A DNA stretch of 64,000 bases from Pisaster brevispinus (GCA_023634235.1 JAMKCF010000007.1:16746592-16810591); one strand, 5' to 3'. Positions 52,149-63,379 are shown, counted from the stretch's first letter. The notes: generated by a model from the sequence alone, not told the origin. Program-made: numbers and translations.

Positions 52149-54073
52149 TACATATGGGGGGCATATATCCGTCACTCAGTGACACTCAAGGCGCTTCAAC
52201 ATTTAGTATTTTCCTACAAGGTATTTGGGGCAATGTTTTTGAAGTATGAGACCCACTCCTTTACATAGCACCACCATGTAATGGTTTACAAGGTGCTGTG
52301 GCGCAATATGCAGCCAATCAAACTAGGAACACTGGGGGCGAACCCCTTCTCTTTACGATAAGTGCACTGGGTTCAGTAAGTAGTGTAGTCTGTACTATAG
52401 CGGCCGTAGGTAAATGACGACTACTCCTAGAACTATTCGGTTCGTTCCGCTATCGTCTCCCCGACCCTCATAGGTCATCATGTACAAAATCCTATTCGAA
52501 ACTTTTTTCCCCTTCACGTTTATGCACCTGGACTTCTCTTTTGAAAACGGAGCTCGCCAAAATTAGGCTCTATCTATTCATTGTTTTCACAGTGAGCTCG
52601 GGGTGGGGCAAGAAAATCCACTCCGCAAAAAAAAGGTGCAAAAAATGATAAATTCCCATCTTTATTCAGAATCGTCGCCTTCCGATAACAAAAATGGCCG
52701 CCGTCGCTTGTATCAATGGTATGCTGCGCGCAACGCTGGTTCACAATAACCAACGGATTTCGGATAAAAGATAAGCCATTGATTATTGTAAACCAGTGTT
52801 GCGCACAGAATACTATGCGAAGGCATGTTGTGGACCAGCGTTGCACGCAGCATACCAGTGATACAAGCGACGGCGGCCATTTTTGTTATCGGAAGGCGAC
52901 GATTCCAAATAAACGATGGGAATTTATCATTTTTTGCACGTTTTTTTTGCGGAGTGGATTTTCTGGACCCACCCCGAGCTCACTGTGAAAACAATGAATA
53001 GATAGAGCCTAATTTGGGCGAGCTCCGTTTTCAAAACAGAAGCCCAGGTGCATAAACGTGAAGGGGAAAAAGTTTCGAATAGGATTTTGTACATGATGAC
53101 CTATGAGGGTCGGGGAGACGATAGCGGAACGAACCGAATAGTTCTAGGAGTAAATGACGACCACACCATAATAAGACCAATGTTAGAGAGTCAATGATTA
53201 GTAACAGCCCAACAAGGTTGGCTAGTTATGTCTGTGGGTGCCAGTTGCCAGTCTAAGTGCTGGCACTGCACTCGAATGCACTCACTGACTCAGTGCAGTG
53301 TGTCTGTGTTCCGCCCCAACTTGACAATCATCCCAACTATAGTTGGGACTGGTTCTAACTTGAGTGCTAAAGCTGGGGCATCCCAACTATAGTTGGGATC
53401 GCAGTACCTACTAGCATGACTAGTAAACACAAAGCACCCCCATGAATAAACTAAAAACATAGTAATTATAAAAATGAGCGATTTTATACTAGATTCAATA
53501 TCATCATGATGATCATTCCAAACCTCGTCCTGGGCACCGGCTCACGACCAGCTCATCCTCAGTTTTGACATGAGTCTGTAAGACTTTTAAGAGCTGAGTT
53601 TTAAGACCCGGGTTTGAAATAAAGAATCTTGTTAATTAACGCCAGCTTGTGCGTCTGCAGAAAGTAGTGTACACAGTTACAGTAATCAGGTAATCCACGC
53701 ATGATCGATCACGGTGCCCTGCTGAACTATATGGGCGATCCCAACTATAGTTGGGACGTCCCAACTTTAACACTCAAGTTGGGGGTACCAAGTTGGGACC
53801 AGTCCCAACTATAGTTGGGACAATTGTCACTTTGGGACATACGGAACATCAGTACTCACTCTCACCCCCCCCCCCTCATCATTCATCAGTAAGTAAGTTT
53901 TTATGAAACGCAATGTTTACAATTTGTTTTATACCTTTGAACAGCGTTAACCTTCCGGAACTCTTCTTATGCTCATCAACTTGTTGCTCCTGCTCCGAAA
54001 AATTCACGGTGTCCATTGTGCGATTTTTATCATCACTTACGTTGGATAAGTTTGAAGCATGATGTCCATCCAT
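49288..54073 (-). CDS. TMEM242: TMEM242 homologue, complete four-exon gene, 171 residues
   Basis: Coding exons in transcript order: 53935-54073, 51839-51939, 50524-50667 and 49288-49419 (stop 49288-49290). All phases agree and the total is 516 nt. The protein has a polar N-terminus (1-46), a first membrane segment about 49-69 (VFMVGIAGIAMMSGFG), and a basic link KRKHP. The family signature ESGASLGLRALLWGS (92-106) leads into a second membrane segment about 102-121. GVKSVADFQTKFQS then enters a charged C-terminal tail. Human TMEM242 (141 residues) has the equivalent ESGSSLALRALGWGS and GVHSMNDFRSKMQS. TMEM242 is a mitochondrial inner-membrane protein that works with TMEM70 in assembling the ATP synthase c-ring. 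The exon 3 donor is GTAGGT; a GTGTTT four bases downstream would break the frame. Intron 1 holds two inverted-repeat elements; introns 1 and 2 hold SINE pieces. Confidence 0.93.
49560..49745 (-). mobile_element. Penelope-terminal-like foldback repeat with a hammerhead-like core
   Basis: The arms aactaagagaggtttgc (49563) and gcaaacctctcttagtt (49692) are inverted. Between them, read on the minus strand, CTGAAGA (49681-49675), one extra C, stem GATCAG, loop AGCATA, stem CTGATC and then GAAAC (49655-49651) resemble the catalytic core of a hammerhead ribozyme, with one nucleotide too many. The left part is shared with 29919-30030. Confidence 0.5.
49765..50075. repeat. Two copies of a short ttcaccaaag/gaaatcgagccctg-ended element
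   Basis: About 49765-49890 and 49930-50076 share agattcatcttaagatgagt, attaccrtagtgatttgt, aagagtgat and aatctta.ctctt, and end near aaatcragccctg. A third relative is at 15040-15160. Probably another MITE family. Confidence 0.6.
50766..51114. mobile_element. CAGGGCTCGAT-ended MITE, full-length copy 5
   Basis: Terminal inverted repeats are cagggctcgatttgg (left) and caaattcgagccctg (right), length 349 bp. Flanks atcattat and attattat could be an 8-bp target duplication with one mismatch, but the surrounding ATT repeat makes that uncertain. CAGGG ends and an 8-bp duplication are typical of hAT elements. TMEM242 intron 2. Confidence 0.75.
51285..51475 (-). repeat. SINE fragment, minus strand
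   Basis: ttctgggttcttttacgtgc, taatgtcccatccgaaggac, aaggacacaagagccatgac, aatcccacactctgctgata and accgcttgaccaca match the head and body of the 45902 SINE. TMEM242 intron 2. Confidence 0.65.
52117..52378 (-). repeat. SINE with (AAT)n tail, head missing
   Basis: An (AAT)n run (52117-52147) is followed by aaggtatttggggcaatg, gacccactcctttacatagc, acaaggtgctgtggcgcaat and cgaaccccttctctttacga. This matches the tail half of the 45902 SINE and stops abruptly at agtgcactgggttc. Confidence 0.7.
52422..53152. mobile_element. Long-TIR palindromic element with 9-bp target duplication (Mutator-like)
   Basis: The 731-bp element starts TACTCCTAGAACTATTCGGT and ends with its reverse complement. The arms match over more than 300 bp each (for example aatcctattcgaaactttttt and its mirror). 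The flank AATGACGAC occurs on both sides (52413-52421 and 53153-53161). Long TIRs with a 9-bp duplication are typical of Mutator-like elements. Mirrored minus and plus frames containing SDGGHFCYRKATI are by-products of the palindrome; there is no transposase. TMEM242 intron 1. Confidence 0.8.
53304..53852. mobile_element. Inverted-repeat element with four perfect 18-bp palindromes
   Basis: TCCCAACTATAGTTGGGA occurs at 53331-53348, 53381-53398, 53739-53756 and 53803-53820, two per terminal region. The segments between them mirror each other (cttgagtgctaaag versus ctttaacactcaag), so the roughly 95-bp ends are inverted repeats. Ends are near ctgtgttccg and cggaacatcag. The element ends 83 bp from TMEM242 exon 1, inside intron 1. 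Confidence 0.75.
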
Positions 54074-55524
54074 TGCAATTACACATGTGCGGCGTGTGGA
54101 TGGTGAGGAAAAAATAATGGTTCTGTATTATAGCGCCCTCTGCTGTCAACCTCTGATGACTGAAAAATAATAATTAGAATGGTCCCTGTCTTTATCCGCA
54201 AAACAGGTACTGGGCCCAATTTCATAGCTCTGCTTGCCGTAAGAAAAGAATCAGTGCTTACGGAATTAAGCAGAGAATTCCGCGCTTACGTCAAGCGTAT
54301 TTCACTGGTTAGTAGAGAATGTTTCCTTGTGCGCGTGCGTACTCTTCGTTACTAGGCATTCTTCGCTTACACAGCTAGCGCAGAAATTCGGTGCTTGCAG
54401 AGTAAGCGGAGACCTTGGTGATCGTAAGCGCAGTAGAGAATTCGGCGGTAAGGTAGGCCTAAATGGTTTCATTGGATACAACGATTTAATTGGATAAACG
54501 TGCTGTGACGTAGGCTTTCCATATCTGTGATATTATTGGTCGAGTTTACGAAGTGATGTAGTTTGTCAACTTGCACTTTCGATCGTCTGCTGCATGCAGC
54601 ATGTGGATAATGTTCTGTACATTATGTAATGTGAACACGTAAGTGTGAACTGACTTCGCATCTCCTTGTGAAATGAATGCTAGGTCAAAGGTACATCTGG
54701 CAAAAATCCTGGCTGGTATCAAGCGTTGTTCACGAGCCTCGAAGTGTGACGTCAGATGTCTGGGCAAAATAATAATGGGCTTCTCAAATAGCGCCATCTG
54801 CTGGCAAATCCTGAAGACCGCGAGAGAGAACAAACATAATAGTCTCCATTATAGTAATAACTTTTATAGACCTTCCATTCCTTGAGCAGTTTGAAAGTTA
54901 TAACTGGATTGGCACAAAAATTGCCCCTTATAACAAGATGTTTGAAATCCGATGAGGGCCATGACGCTGTTGGTACCTGACGCTGTTGGTACCTACATGC
55001 TGACGTTTTCAGCGCTCTTTTTATGCGATTTTTATTTATTTTTTATATTTACACGAGTGTAAACAAACTCATTGCCTGCGTGTACTCGGAAAATTATAGA
55101 TTTAACAACAGTGAAATTATCAGATTAAAGCTTACAATTAAAAACGTACAATTTTCGCTCTGGTAATTGTTAATCTAAAAATTTTGTATTTTTTAATCAA
55201 AAAATTCAAGATTTCAAAGGGGGGGGGGCACTCGGGGGGGGGGGGCGACACATACGGACATCGATGGGTGGGGAGGCACGTCCCCCGTGCCCCCCCCCCC
55301 CCCCCCCTCAGCTACACCTCTGTGTTTGACTGAATCTCTACTATTTTGTATAGTTATAAAAACACAATATATAATCTTTAGTTGTTAAGCAGGATTTAAG
55401 CTGATCCCTGAAATTCAAAATCGCGGAAAACTGTTCTCTCCAAACTCGGATCTACAGTCTGGTTCTGGGCAAAACGAGTTTTAGTACTCATTACTGCTGA
55501 TACACACAGTGAAACAAGACAAAG
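54074..55524. other. Region upstream of TMEM242
   Basis: 54074-54200 should hold the TMEM242 promoter. 54210-54460 is a probable MITE relative (ggcccaatttcatagctctg, repeated cgcttac/gtaagcg, agcgcagaaattcggtgctt). 55218-55310 is a poly-G/poly-C tract. No gene on either strand. Confidence 0.45.
55218..55311. repeat. Poly-G then poly-C tract
   Basis: Runs of G (two of nine or more) are followed 60 bp later by runs of C (about 19), so the two can pair as a long G:C hairpin. Exact run lengths should be treated as unreliable assembly. Confidence 0.8.
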
Positions 55525-55548
55525 ATGGCGACGAAAGACATCAGCAAG
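55525..55548 (+). CDS. Possible first coding exon of a + strand gene
   Basis: agacaaagATGGCGACG opens a frame MATKDISK that runs into AAG|GTTTGT, a usable donor. It is a short start exon at best. I cannot find the next exon with certainty, so this rests only on start context and donor. Confidence 0.3.
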
Positions 55549-56734
55549 GTTTGTAGAGATCTGTTCATAAACGAGGAATTATTATAGAGGAATAATTCCA
55601 CTCCAACTGTCAGGTCATTTGGAATTAATTTACGACTTGCATTTAATTGCTAATTGTAAATGGGCTTTACGGGATAGCGAAATATAAATTATGACCACAC
55701 AAAAATACGCCAAAATTCAATATCGTCGCTACATGGCTGTCCGTGTTATAGATAGCGGCAATTATAAATAGTGGGGGTATCGCAACATAACTCTTATTTA
55801 ATTTATGGCATTTTTGATATACTATAATTGAGGTTTTTGTTACTTGCCATTATAAGCACAAGTAACAATACAGAGCAACAAAAAAGTAGATTGAATCGAA
55901 AACAGAAAGTCGAATGTCCAACAATAACAAGTGTGGTACTATAGTTATAAGAGAAAAAACCTTAACATTAAATTGTAAAACACATGACAAAGCGTGGGTA
56001 AAAATTAATAACCAAATAAAAGGTTACTTGCCTATTATCAAGGAACCCCCCCAAAAAACCAACACAAATCCATTGCATTTGAAACTATAGGCTATAATAA
56101 TAGCAATTTAAACAATGAGGTTAGTTAACTATAAAACAAATAGTACAAATAAACGGAGGCTATAAACCATAGCAACATTATTTCCATTATAGCAGGAAAA
56201 TCCGAAAAGGAAGTCCTGAGCCCCTTGCCCCCAACCACAAGATCCAATAAATTTGAATAAACTATGAATATTGATCTTTAGTACTGTATACTTATATAAC
56301 TTTATGAAACCGAAAGAAGAGACAAAGCACGTGCTAACTAAGAACATCAGTTCCATAATGCATGTATGGTTCAGACGTATTCATCTATAATTACTAAGTA
56401 ATTTCAGTCTGTACATTTACATTAACTAGACATCTTGTTACCTATCCTATTCTATATTGTATTATCCGTTCACTCTTATGTAAGTCTGTTTGATTGTTGC
56501 ATATTTTGGCCGAAAAAATAAATAGTAAAAGTAATAATAATAATAATAAATGAGGCCCCCTTCCCAAACTACGTTGTCTTTGCCCCCACCTGCCGCCCCA
56601 TCCCCCCAAAATTTGATTAAATAAATTAACAAGTACACAATAAGAAGGTATTTAGTTACGTCATTGGAAATGGGTCAGCAATGATTGCACCCTAACCTCC
56701 ACCAGAATCAACAACTTATCATTTAAGACGTAAA

Positions 56735-56985
56735 CTCTAAAAACTCCCGGGTTAGAATTGACCGGGTTCCGGGTTCCAGGGAGCCTGACCAACATCCGGG
56801 TCAGTGTGACCCGGAAGCTGTGTCAAAATGACCCAGAAATGGTTCGAACTGATGCAGATCGCTCCGAGCTAAAAAAATCCAATTAACCATTTCCTGGGTC
56901 AGCCTGACCCCAAAATGGGTCAGGCCCCCCTGCTGGGAGCCGAGATTCGGGTCAGTTCTGACCCTTGAGTTTTTGTTTGTGTACT
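56735..56985. repeat. Palindromic GGGTCA/TGACCC cluster
   Basis: CCGGGTCAGTGTGACCCGG (about 56798-56816), gggtcagcctgaccc and gggtcagttctgaccc occur within 250 bp. The ends ctcccgggttagaattgacc and gggtcagttctgacccttga are inverted. Probably a small inverted-repeat element. Confidence 0.6.
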
Positions 56986-57663
56986 GCTCTATTTCAACCA
57001 TTTCAATCTCACTATGAACCCACCCCCCTCAAAACCGTAACTGTAACGACGCTGTGACGTCTGATTTCGACACTCAAAATGACAACAGCAAAGCTAAAAT
57101 TTATTAGAAAACTAACCATTATTTCTAACTTAGAAGCCAATCATAGGATGACGGGTGACATATTATTACATTACTATAATTGTCTGTTTTGATCGATCAC
57201 GATGACGAACAAGCTAGTGAAAATGAGTCCAATCACCCTAACCTAGCGTCTTCATATTATGCTTGTCGTTATAACATCAACCATCCATTAATTTTGTCTT
57301 ATTATAATGCCCAGTTGTTGCATTTAAAACGAGTGTTAGACTGGCTCAAATCTCCCGGTGCAAATAACAAATGAATCCAGCTTGATGAGTACTAATAAAT
57401 GATTAAATGTACTTGTTTCGAATCTTTCAAACTGTTTACGTTTTCGCCCTTCTTGCTTTGGAGACAGGGGGCACCCATGTTTCAAAAAAGAAGAGAGTTT
57501 TTCCCGATTTGCCAGACAAAAACATCCAGGGAAAGTTATGTGTGTTCAGACATCAACGTACCGAGTACCTTTTGGAAGTGACCTTTATCATGGAGGTAGT
57601 CTTTTATACCCCTAAAAATAACCCAGACCAAGAAAGCTAGTCTCACCCAGGGCCTAATCTAAT

Positions 57664-58018
57664 CCAGGGCTTGAATTTGGTAGAAATATCAAGAAGACCG
57701 CAGGGCTTGTAGCTCTAAATATTTACTGGATCAGAATTTATTTTACAAGACCAGAAGCAAAATGAGTTACACAAGCACTAAGAGAAAATCTATCACATTT
57801 GTCTTGTGTGTAGTACTTCGATAATCAAGAGAATTGAAAGGTATTTATCAGATTCCTATAGTCAACATTTGTTCACATAAATATTACACCATGAGGTAAC
57901 CTATTATTGATCAATTGAAAAACACAAGACCACAGGGCTTGTCTGGTTGTGAGTTTACTGGCCAAATGCTAAAATCACTGGCCTCGGGCCTGTGGTCCAG
58001 TGTTAATTTCGAGCCCTG
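57664..58018. mobile_element. CAGGGCTTGAA-ended MITE, full-length copy 6
   Basis: Left end cagggcttgaatttgg, right end ttaatttcgagccctg, 355 bp. Internal phrases match copies at 7584 and 50766 (aaaacacaagaccacagggc, actggcctcgggcctgtgg). Confidence 0.75.
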
Positions 58019-58400
58019 TAATCCCTATTACCCTTACCCTTTTACCCTTACCCCGAACCATCAGAGCCCCAACCCAATTAGTACCCACATCTTATCCCCC
58101 AACCCTAACCCAAAAGACAGCATGAATCTAAACGTAAAATCCAGTCGAACCTGAGCCGTAAATACTCCCGACAGTTACCTTAACCATAGCCCCAACCCCA
58201 TTACCCCTATATTGTATCCCAACCCTAACCCAAATGCAGCCTAAAATCACACCAAAAGGCTATGTCTAACGCTAGGCCTTTTACCCACAATCTAAAAAAA
58301 CCCTTTACCACACAAAACTTCAATCCCATTACCCGTTATACCCAAACCTTGCACAATTCACAAGTCCCAATACACTTGGGGACCTTGCACGGCACTTTAA
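58019..58400. repeat. C-rich degenerate telomere-like tract
   Basis: Strongly strand-asymmetric: taatccctattacccttacc, caaccctaacccaaa (twice, about 115 bp apart) and many CCCTA/CCCAA words. It resembles decayed (TTAGGG)n on the complementary strand. Confidence 0.45.
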
Positions 58401-58596
58401 ATAACTCTGGCCCCGCCCTATTAGCCCAATTCACGTTCTGACTCACATAAAATTAACAATCTATCTTTAATCAAGCGAGGAAATCTAAATGTTTAGATTC
58501 TCGTAAGAAGGATAGGGAACTCGATTATCCCGAAGATGAGAAGTCAAGCTCCCAGGCTCGAAGAGTGGTAAGATAACGGCCGGCTCAGTTTTACAG

Positions 58597-58783
58597 GAGA
58601 TTCAACTTCGACCGTGAATGGTTATCTGTATATCAGCGGGCGCGGACGGCCAAGCTACTCGACCAATTAAATTCTCCTGACTGGTACACCAGGGCCCGGA
58701 ACTTGCAACACACAGTGAACCAGCCGGTACTTGATGTGCAATTAAAACCAAATGGATTTTCGATTGTTGAAAGAGCTCTGTAA
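58597..58783 (+). CDS. Possible terminal exon of an unrecognised protein
   Basis: After an acceptor-like tcagttttacAG, a 62-codon frame (entered one base in) runs to TAA 58781-58783. It reads RFNFDREWLSVYQRARTAKL, then LLDQLNSPDWYTRARNLQHT and ends NGFSIVERAL. The residue mix (balanced charge, WYTRARN, PNGFSIVERAL) and locally higher GC look like real coding sequence. I recognise no family. The overlapping minus-strand frames are probably shadows. It could be a true exon of a + strand gene or a fragment of a mobile element. Confidence 0.4.
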
Positions 58784-59197
58784 ACGCTGTTATTTGAACG
58801 TTGGTTAACCCTCTTTTCTCTGGGCTGAGCGACTTGATGTTGACGGAGTAAACAGCCATGGGCAAAACGCAGAGCATTATTACCAGGTTGTACCGCTCTA
58901 TAAATTGATGGTAATAATGACACTAATGATTTCGTCTAGGCGTTGTGATGGATCCCTGCCGACACGGTATGGCTATCAATCAAACCGTATGCACAGCAGT
59001 ACAACTCTGGAAGTGTTACCGTTTCAGATAAAACTATGTTTACATACGACGGGAAAACGAATGGCAAAATACAAGACTTAATTAACAAAAATAAACTAAA
59101 TCACTTATAGAAGGTGGACATGTAATTCAAAGCATTTGTAAACATTTTTCATGAAGCATACCACAGATAAGACAGTTTTCACCTAATATCAAGATTG

Positions 59198-59535
59198 TCG
59201 TACCTTAACTTGATTCAAAGAGAGAAAGCTATTACCAATTGCGGCAGTTTTCGCCACACTTTCCAATGTTGTACCATAACTTGATGCAAAGAGGGCGTAC
59301 CTTAACTTAATACAAATAGGTCGTACCTCAACTTGATAAGTCGTATCTTAACTTCAGGCAAAGAAGTCATACCATATCTTGATGCAAAGATGACATACCT
59401 TAACTTGATGCAAAGGGATCGTACTTTATCTTGGTACAAAGAGGTCGTACCTTCACTTTATGCACAGAGGTCGTACCTTAACTTGATGCAAAGAGAGTAA
59501 GCATCGCTATCGTACATTATATTGATTCAAAGAGA
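59198..59535. repeat. Minisatellite, about 26-bp unit, roughly 11 copies
   Basis: The unit is approximately CGTACCTTAACTTGATGCAA followed by AGAGGT, with strong divergence between copies. Flanking longer units repeat cagttttcgcca/ggcgttttcacca. Confidence 0.8.
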
Positions 59536-60814
59536 ACAGATATACAAGTGAAGGCGTTTTCACCAGCAACACCACAATCACCAAAATCTTTACCTTGCCT
59601 TGAGTCAAAGAAGGTGAACATAGTACGGTATCACGAATGGATTTTTAACATGGTGCGCTGTTCCTAATGCTGTTAATTGTCATCCCAAATGATGGCCCTC
59701 GTATCTATTACAAAGCTCAAGCAAGTCCAGAAAAGAACTATTAACATTGTTTATGAGCTGAGGGGTCTATTGGGTCCCAGTTGCTACGGTCATTCACTAT
59801 GCTCGCTTGACTGCCGACAATAATTGAGTAATCACACAGACAATCGTTCTGGTTCGTCAGACAATCCAATAATGAGCCCCTAGCCACGACACTTTTTAGT
59901 TGTTGTTTTTTTTCAGTCAGAGCGAATGGCCTGTGTTTTATTCGCTACCTTGTGGAGACCGAGAACAAAACAGAAAAATGGGGAAAAAGTCTCCCAGGGA
60001 AATTCTAAAGACTGGGTTGCTCCACAAGGAATTTTTTGTGCAAAGTCTACAGGGACAAAGGAAAGAACAAACAAAATGTGTCTATAGTATAATATACAGG
60101 GTTGTTAAAACAATACATAGAGTGTGTGGTTCATTTTGTGTGATTTAAGACGTAGTGTTGACAATACTATTAATAGCGATCATAAGTCAAAATAGAAACA
60201 GTGTTTTCTGTGTATAGTGTCAACGGTGTTATCTTGTGACAGAGTGTAAATTACATATTTTTAATTGCCAGTCCAAAAACTAAAGAACAATGGCCCTTTT
60301 CTGGAATACAGTGGACTCAACTTTGATAAATATTAGCAACTTTTGAAATTATGTTTCTTGAAACTAGTATAATTTGAATGAATGTGGGAGACGCTTTCAT
60401 AAACTCAACTCAAACATCTGGAGCTATCTTTATCAATCTAAACATAGTATCAAATGGAAAATCAATGGTCAATTGTGAGGCATTTTGAAACTCATTGTAT
60501 TCAAATCCCCTTTGCATTATACTACCCGTGCTCATTTAGCCAAAAGATTCACAACTCCTGAGAAGTATGCAGCAACGGCAGCCAACAGGGCGCCTTTTGC
60601 TTATCATTCATACCAAAAACCCTATACTCTTGCTGGTGCAAGTTATTTCACTCATGTGTGATGAACGCAGGGTGAGACTTTCGGGAACGCTAAGTTGCAG
60701 CAGACTTACCAGGTAAAATAGTTGTGCTCGGACATGTGCGCATGCTCAGAACTACGTAATCAATGGTTACTTACCTGGTATCCTACTGCCACCTATACTG
60801 TTCCCAAGTCTGCC

Positions 60815-60875
60815 AGGGTGCAAGTGTCATGACCGGGATTCGAACCCACGATTCAAACTTCAGTCTGATGAACGC
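60815..60875 (-). repeat. SINE head fragment
   Basis: gcaagtgtcatgaccgggat followed by tcgaacccacg is the reversed B-box region of the 45902 SINE family. Confidence 0.45.
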
Positions 60876-63179
60876 TGAAGAAAAAGAGGGAAACGACAAT
60901 TGAATGAACCACGTAAAACAGGTCAAACTTTAACACTACACGACTGGTGAAGCCCAGTAACATTGAGGCAAGTTCAAATCGTTTAAGTTAGCGGCAAGTG
61001 CCGCAACAATTTAATACATGGAAAATGTAATACAGGGTGGGTTCAACACAAAGTGTACCAATATTTGATAGCCATATTTACGTATACTTATAAGTTGTTA
61101 CGATTATTTTTGGATTTTATGAAAGTGGTGAATGTTAAGCATTAGTCAGTTGTGAAAAAAAATCTGAGAAAATCGGAAAATTTGTGTTCAAAATATAGTA
61201 ATTTTAAGATCTGATTTGTCCACGAACACTCGTTCAACTCCATCCACTTACAAACACGAAGATGCTATCGTTGATGAGTATTCAGAAGTATTACTCAAGC
61301 GGAGATAAGAAAAACCTCCGTGGACAAATCAATATTTTGCACACGATATCTTTAAACTACCGTATTTGTAAAACAAAGTGACTGATTTCTTAGATAGTTT
61401 TTATCAGTAATGCTCAACAGTCGCCCTATCACTTTCATAAAATATAATGATCATTGTAAAAGCTTATCAAGCAATTAGGTGAAAATGGCTGTCAAATGTG
61501 GGTACACTATTTTTGAAACACCCTGTAGAGGTAAAGTTAGTCACGGATATAGAAAAAATTACTATGTAGGTTACCCTATACACACCAATAAGAGATAAGC
61601 ACTTTACTCAGTGCTTTCCCGAGCCCTGTGGGGAAAGCATCGAGAATAAACGCTTATCACACATTTAGTGCATATATCATTCTTTACCCCCGATGCAGTA
61701 AGTACACCCAGATAATAAGGTTTTGGAAAATGCATATTCTCAGCAAAAGAACGCGTGCAGGTTACCAGTCACAAACAGTACACATTACAATGTGATTTTG
61801 CTGTTAACTTGTTCTTGTAGAGCTAATTACAGCCCACCAAACATCATCGCATAGATCGCTGCAATCTAAACAAACACGTGCACGAGCTGTGCATTGAGAG
61901 AGTTGCGACACGGAGGGACCGGTTTTCTTTGGTCACGTGGTTGCTGGACGCCATTTTCGGTCCAAATACAGCACAACCCAGTGGGCAGACTAGTCTGGCA
62001 CCCTGAGTGTGCACGTTTTTTACCATAGTTTCTTGCCACAAGTTGCCGTAACGCTTCCATTAACTCTGAGTGCAGAATCTCTTACACCCCCAGCGCCACA
62101 CATTTTCCGTTGTTGCCACTAAAATGTGACGCTGAATTGAACACGTTTCCACAGATTGGTTGTATGGTGTGTTTAATGAAACGCCGAAGATGGGTACCAA
62201 ATTTGATCTAAAACAAAATGCAAAATGTGTTAAAATATTAACTGACCCAAACCGAAACAGAATTGATTGGCTGGTTTGATTGAGCAAAAAGTGGTTGATT
62301 CAGCAAGTCACCCCAAATTAAACGAGAATTGTGTGGTGACGGTCAACGTATAAAAGGTTGACCGACCGACCGTTTGCTACAGCGAAGTCCGCCAAAGTGA
62401 TATCATGGAATTCAGAAAATTAATCCCGTTCTATCCTTGGGGTTTACAGAAACTCGTAGACCTAAAAACAAACCTACAAGTTGTTAATACACTATGCTAA
62501 CGAGTATCACACGGTAAGTTCAAACAAATATGTTTAAGACTAGAATACAGAACTAGGCCGACGAGATCAAATTGGTGGAGCAACCAGTATTTCTGAGGAT
62601 TAATTTTTCCAGAGTTAACTGGCGCCAGCTACTTCTATTATTCATAGTATGCCTGAGGCTAAAACATAAAAAATGTGTTTTGTTTTATTTCCAATTCTGT
62701 ATTGAAATGCAAAGCCTAATTAGGCAAATTAGGCTTTGTATGTGTGGTTCATTTTTCAGACCCTGTCGTTTGTTCAGTCAATTGAATCTTTTGTTCACTC
62801 ATTGAGTCATAATTTTTTTTGTCAGGTCAGCAATGCATTGTCAGTTTCTTAATTGGTCGATTGCCGCCAACTCCTCATATTTATTCATGAGTTTTAGACT
62901 TGCACATGACGTGCTCTCTCATCTATCCGCAAAGCGCCAGTGGTTGCGAATACTTTGTTTATTCTATCACGTGGTGGTTAATCTTACAGGAAACCTCATG
63001 TTTATTCATAACCACTGATAGATCAACTCATAAGCGCACAGGTACACTCTAACACACTCTGTGATCCATGATTATTCACGAGCGAGATGTGTTAACCTCT
63101 CCCATTCGTCGGCACACAGCGGCAGCTATCTCACGTGACCGAGAGGCTCTCTTTGATTGGCCAGTAAGATCTAGAAGCG

Positions 63180-63379
63180 TGAAAGCATCACCTTAATGCC
63201 CCCCCATCACCTACCGAGAATATAGAACCAACAGCCAGTCAATATCAATGTCACTCACTGAATATAACTCTATCGCATTACATTCAACCTTCCGACTCAA
63301 CAGCGACAACGCGGCTCAACGGTTCTTGAAGATTCCGAACTACGTCACCACCACTGATTAGACATTTGCATCGCAAAGG
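63180..63379 (+). promoter_or_regulatory. Possible non-coding first exon and promoter of a gene to the right
   Basis: The stretch includes ctttgattggcca (a reversed CCAAT box), gagaatatagaacc, and an octamer atttgcat, then a good donor tcgcaaag|GTAAGC at 63379. Everything here is consistent with a 5' UTR exon, but nothing proves transcription. Confidence 0.25.

Larger units (their letters stand above)
55549..58596. other. Non-coding stretch with repeats; one weak exon-like frame
   Basis: It holds the GGGTCA/TGACCC cluster at 56735-56985, the MITE at 57664 and the CCCTAA-like tract from 58019. A frame at about 57420-57640 gives ETGGTHVSKKKRVFPDLPDK and GKLCVFRHQRTEYLLE, which looks protein-like, but I recognise no family and find no firm splice sites. 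Confidence 0.35.

Noticed and set aside
52574..52988. Two 90-residue frames sharing SDGGHFCYRKATI
   Set aside because: They arise from the palindrome of the 52422-53152 element; neither is a transposase.
57407..57640. 77-residue frame (VFRHQRTEYLLE)
   Set aside because: It looks mildly protein-like, but the leading Met lies in AT-rich DNA, no splice sites can be fixed and no family is recognised, so it is only mentioned, not called.
59198..59535. CRISPR-like array of short repeats
   Set aside because: Units are contiguous and degenerate without unique spacers, and the genome is eukaryotic; it is a minisatellite.
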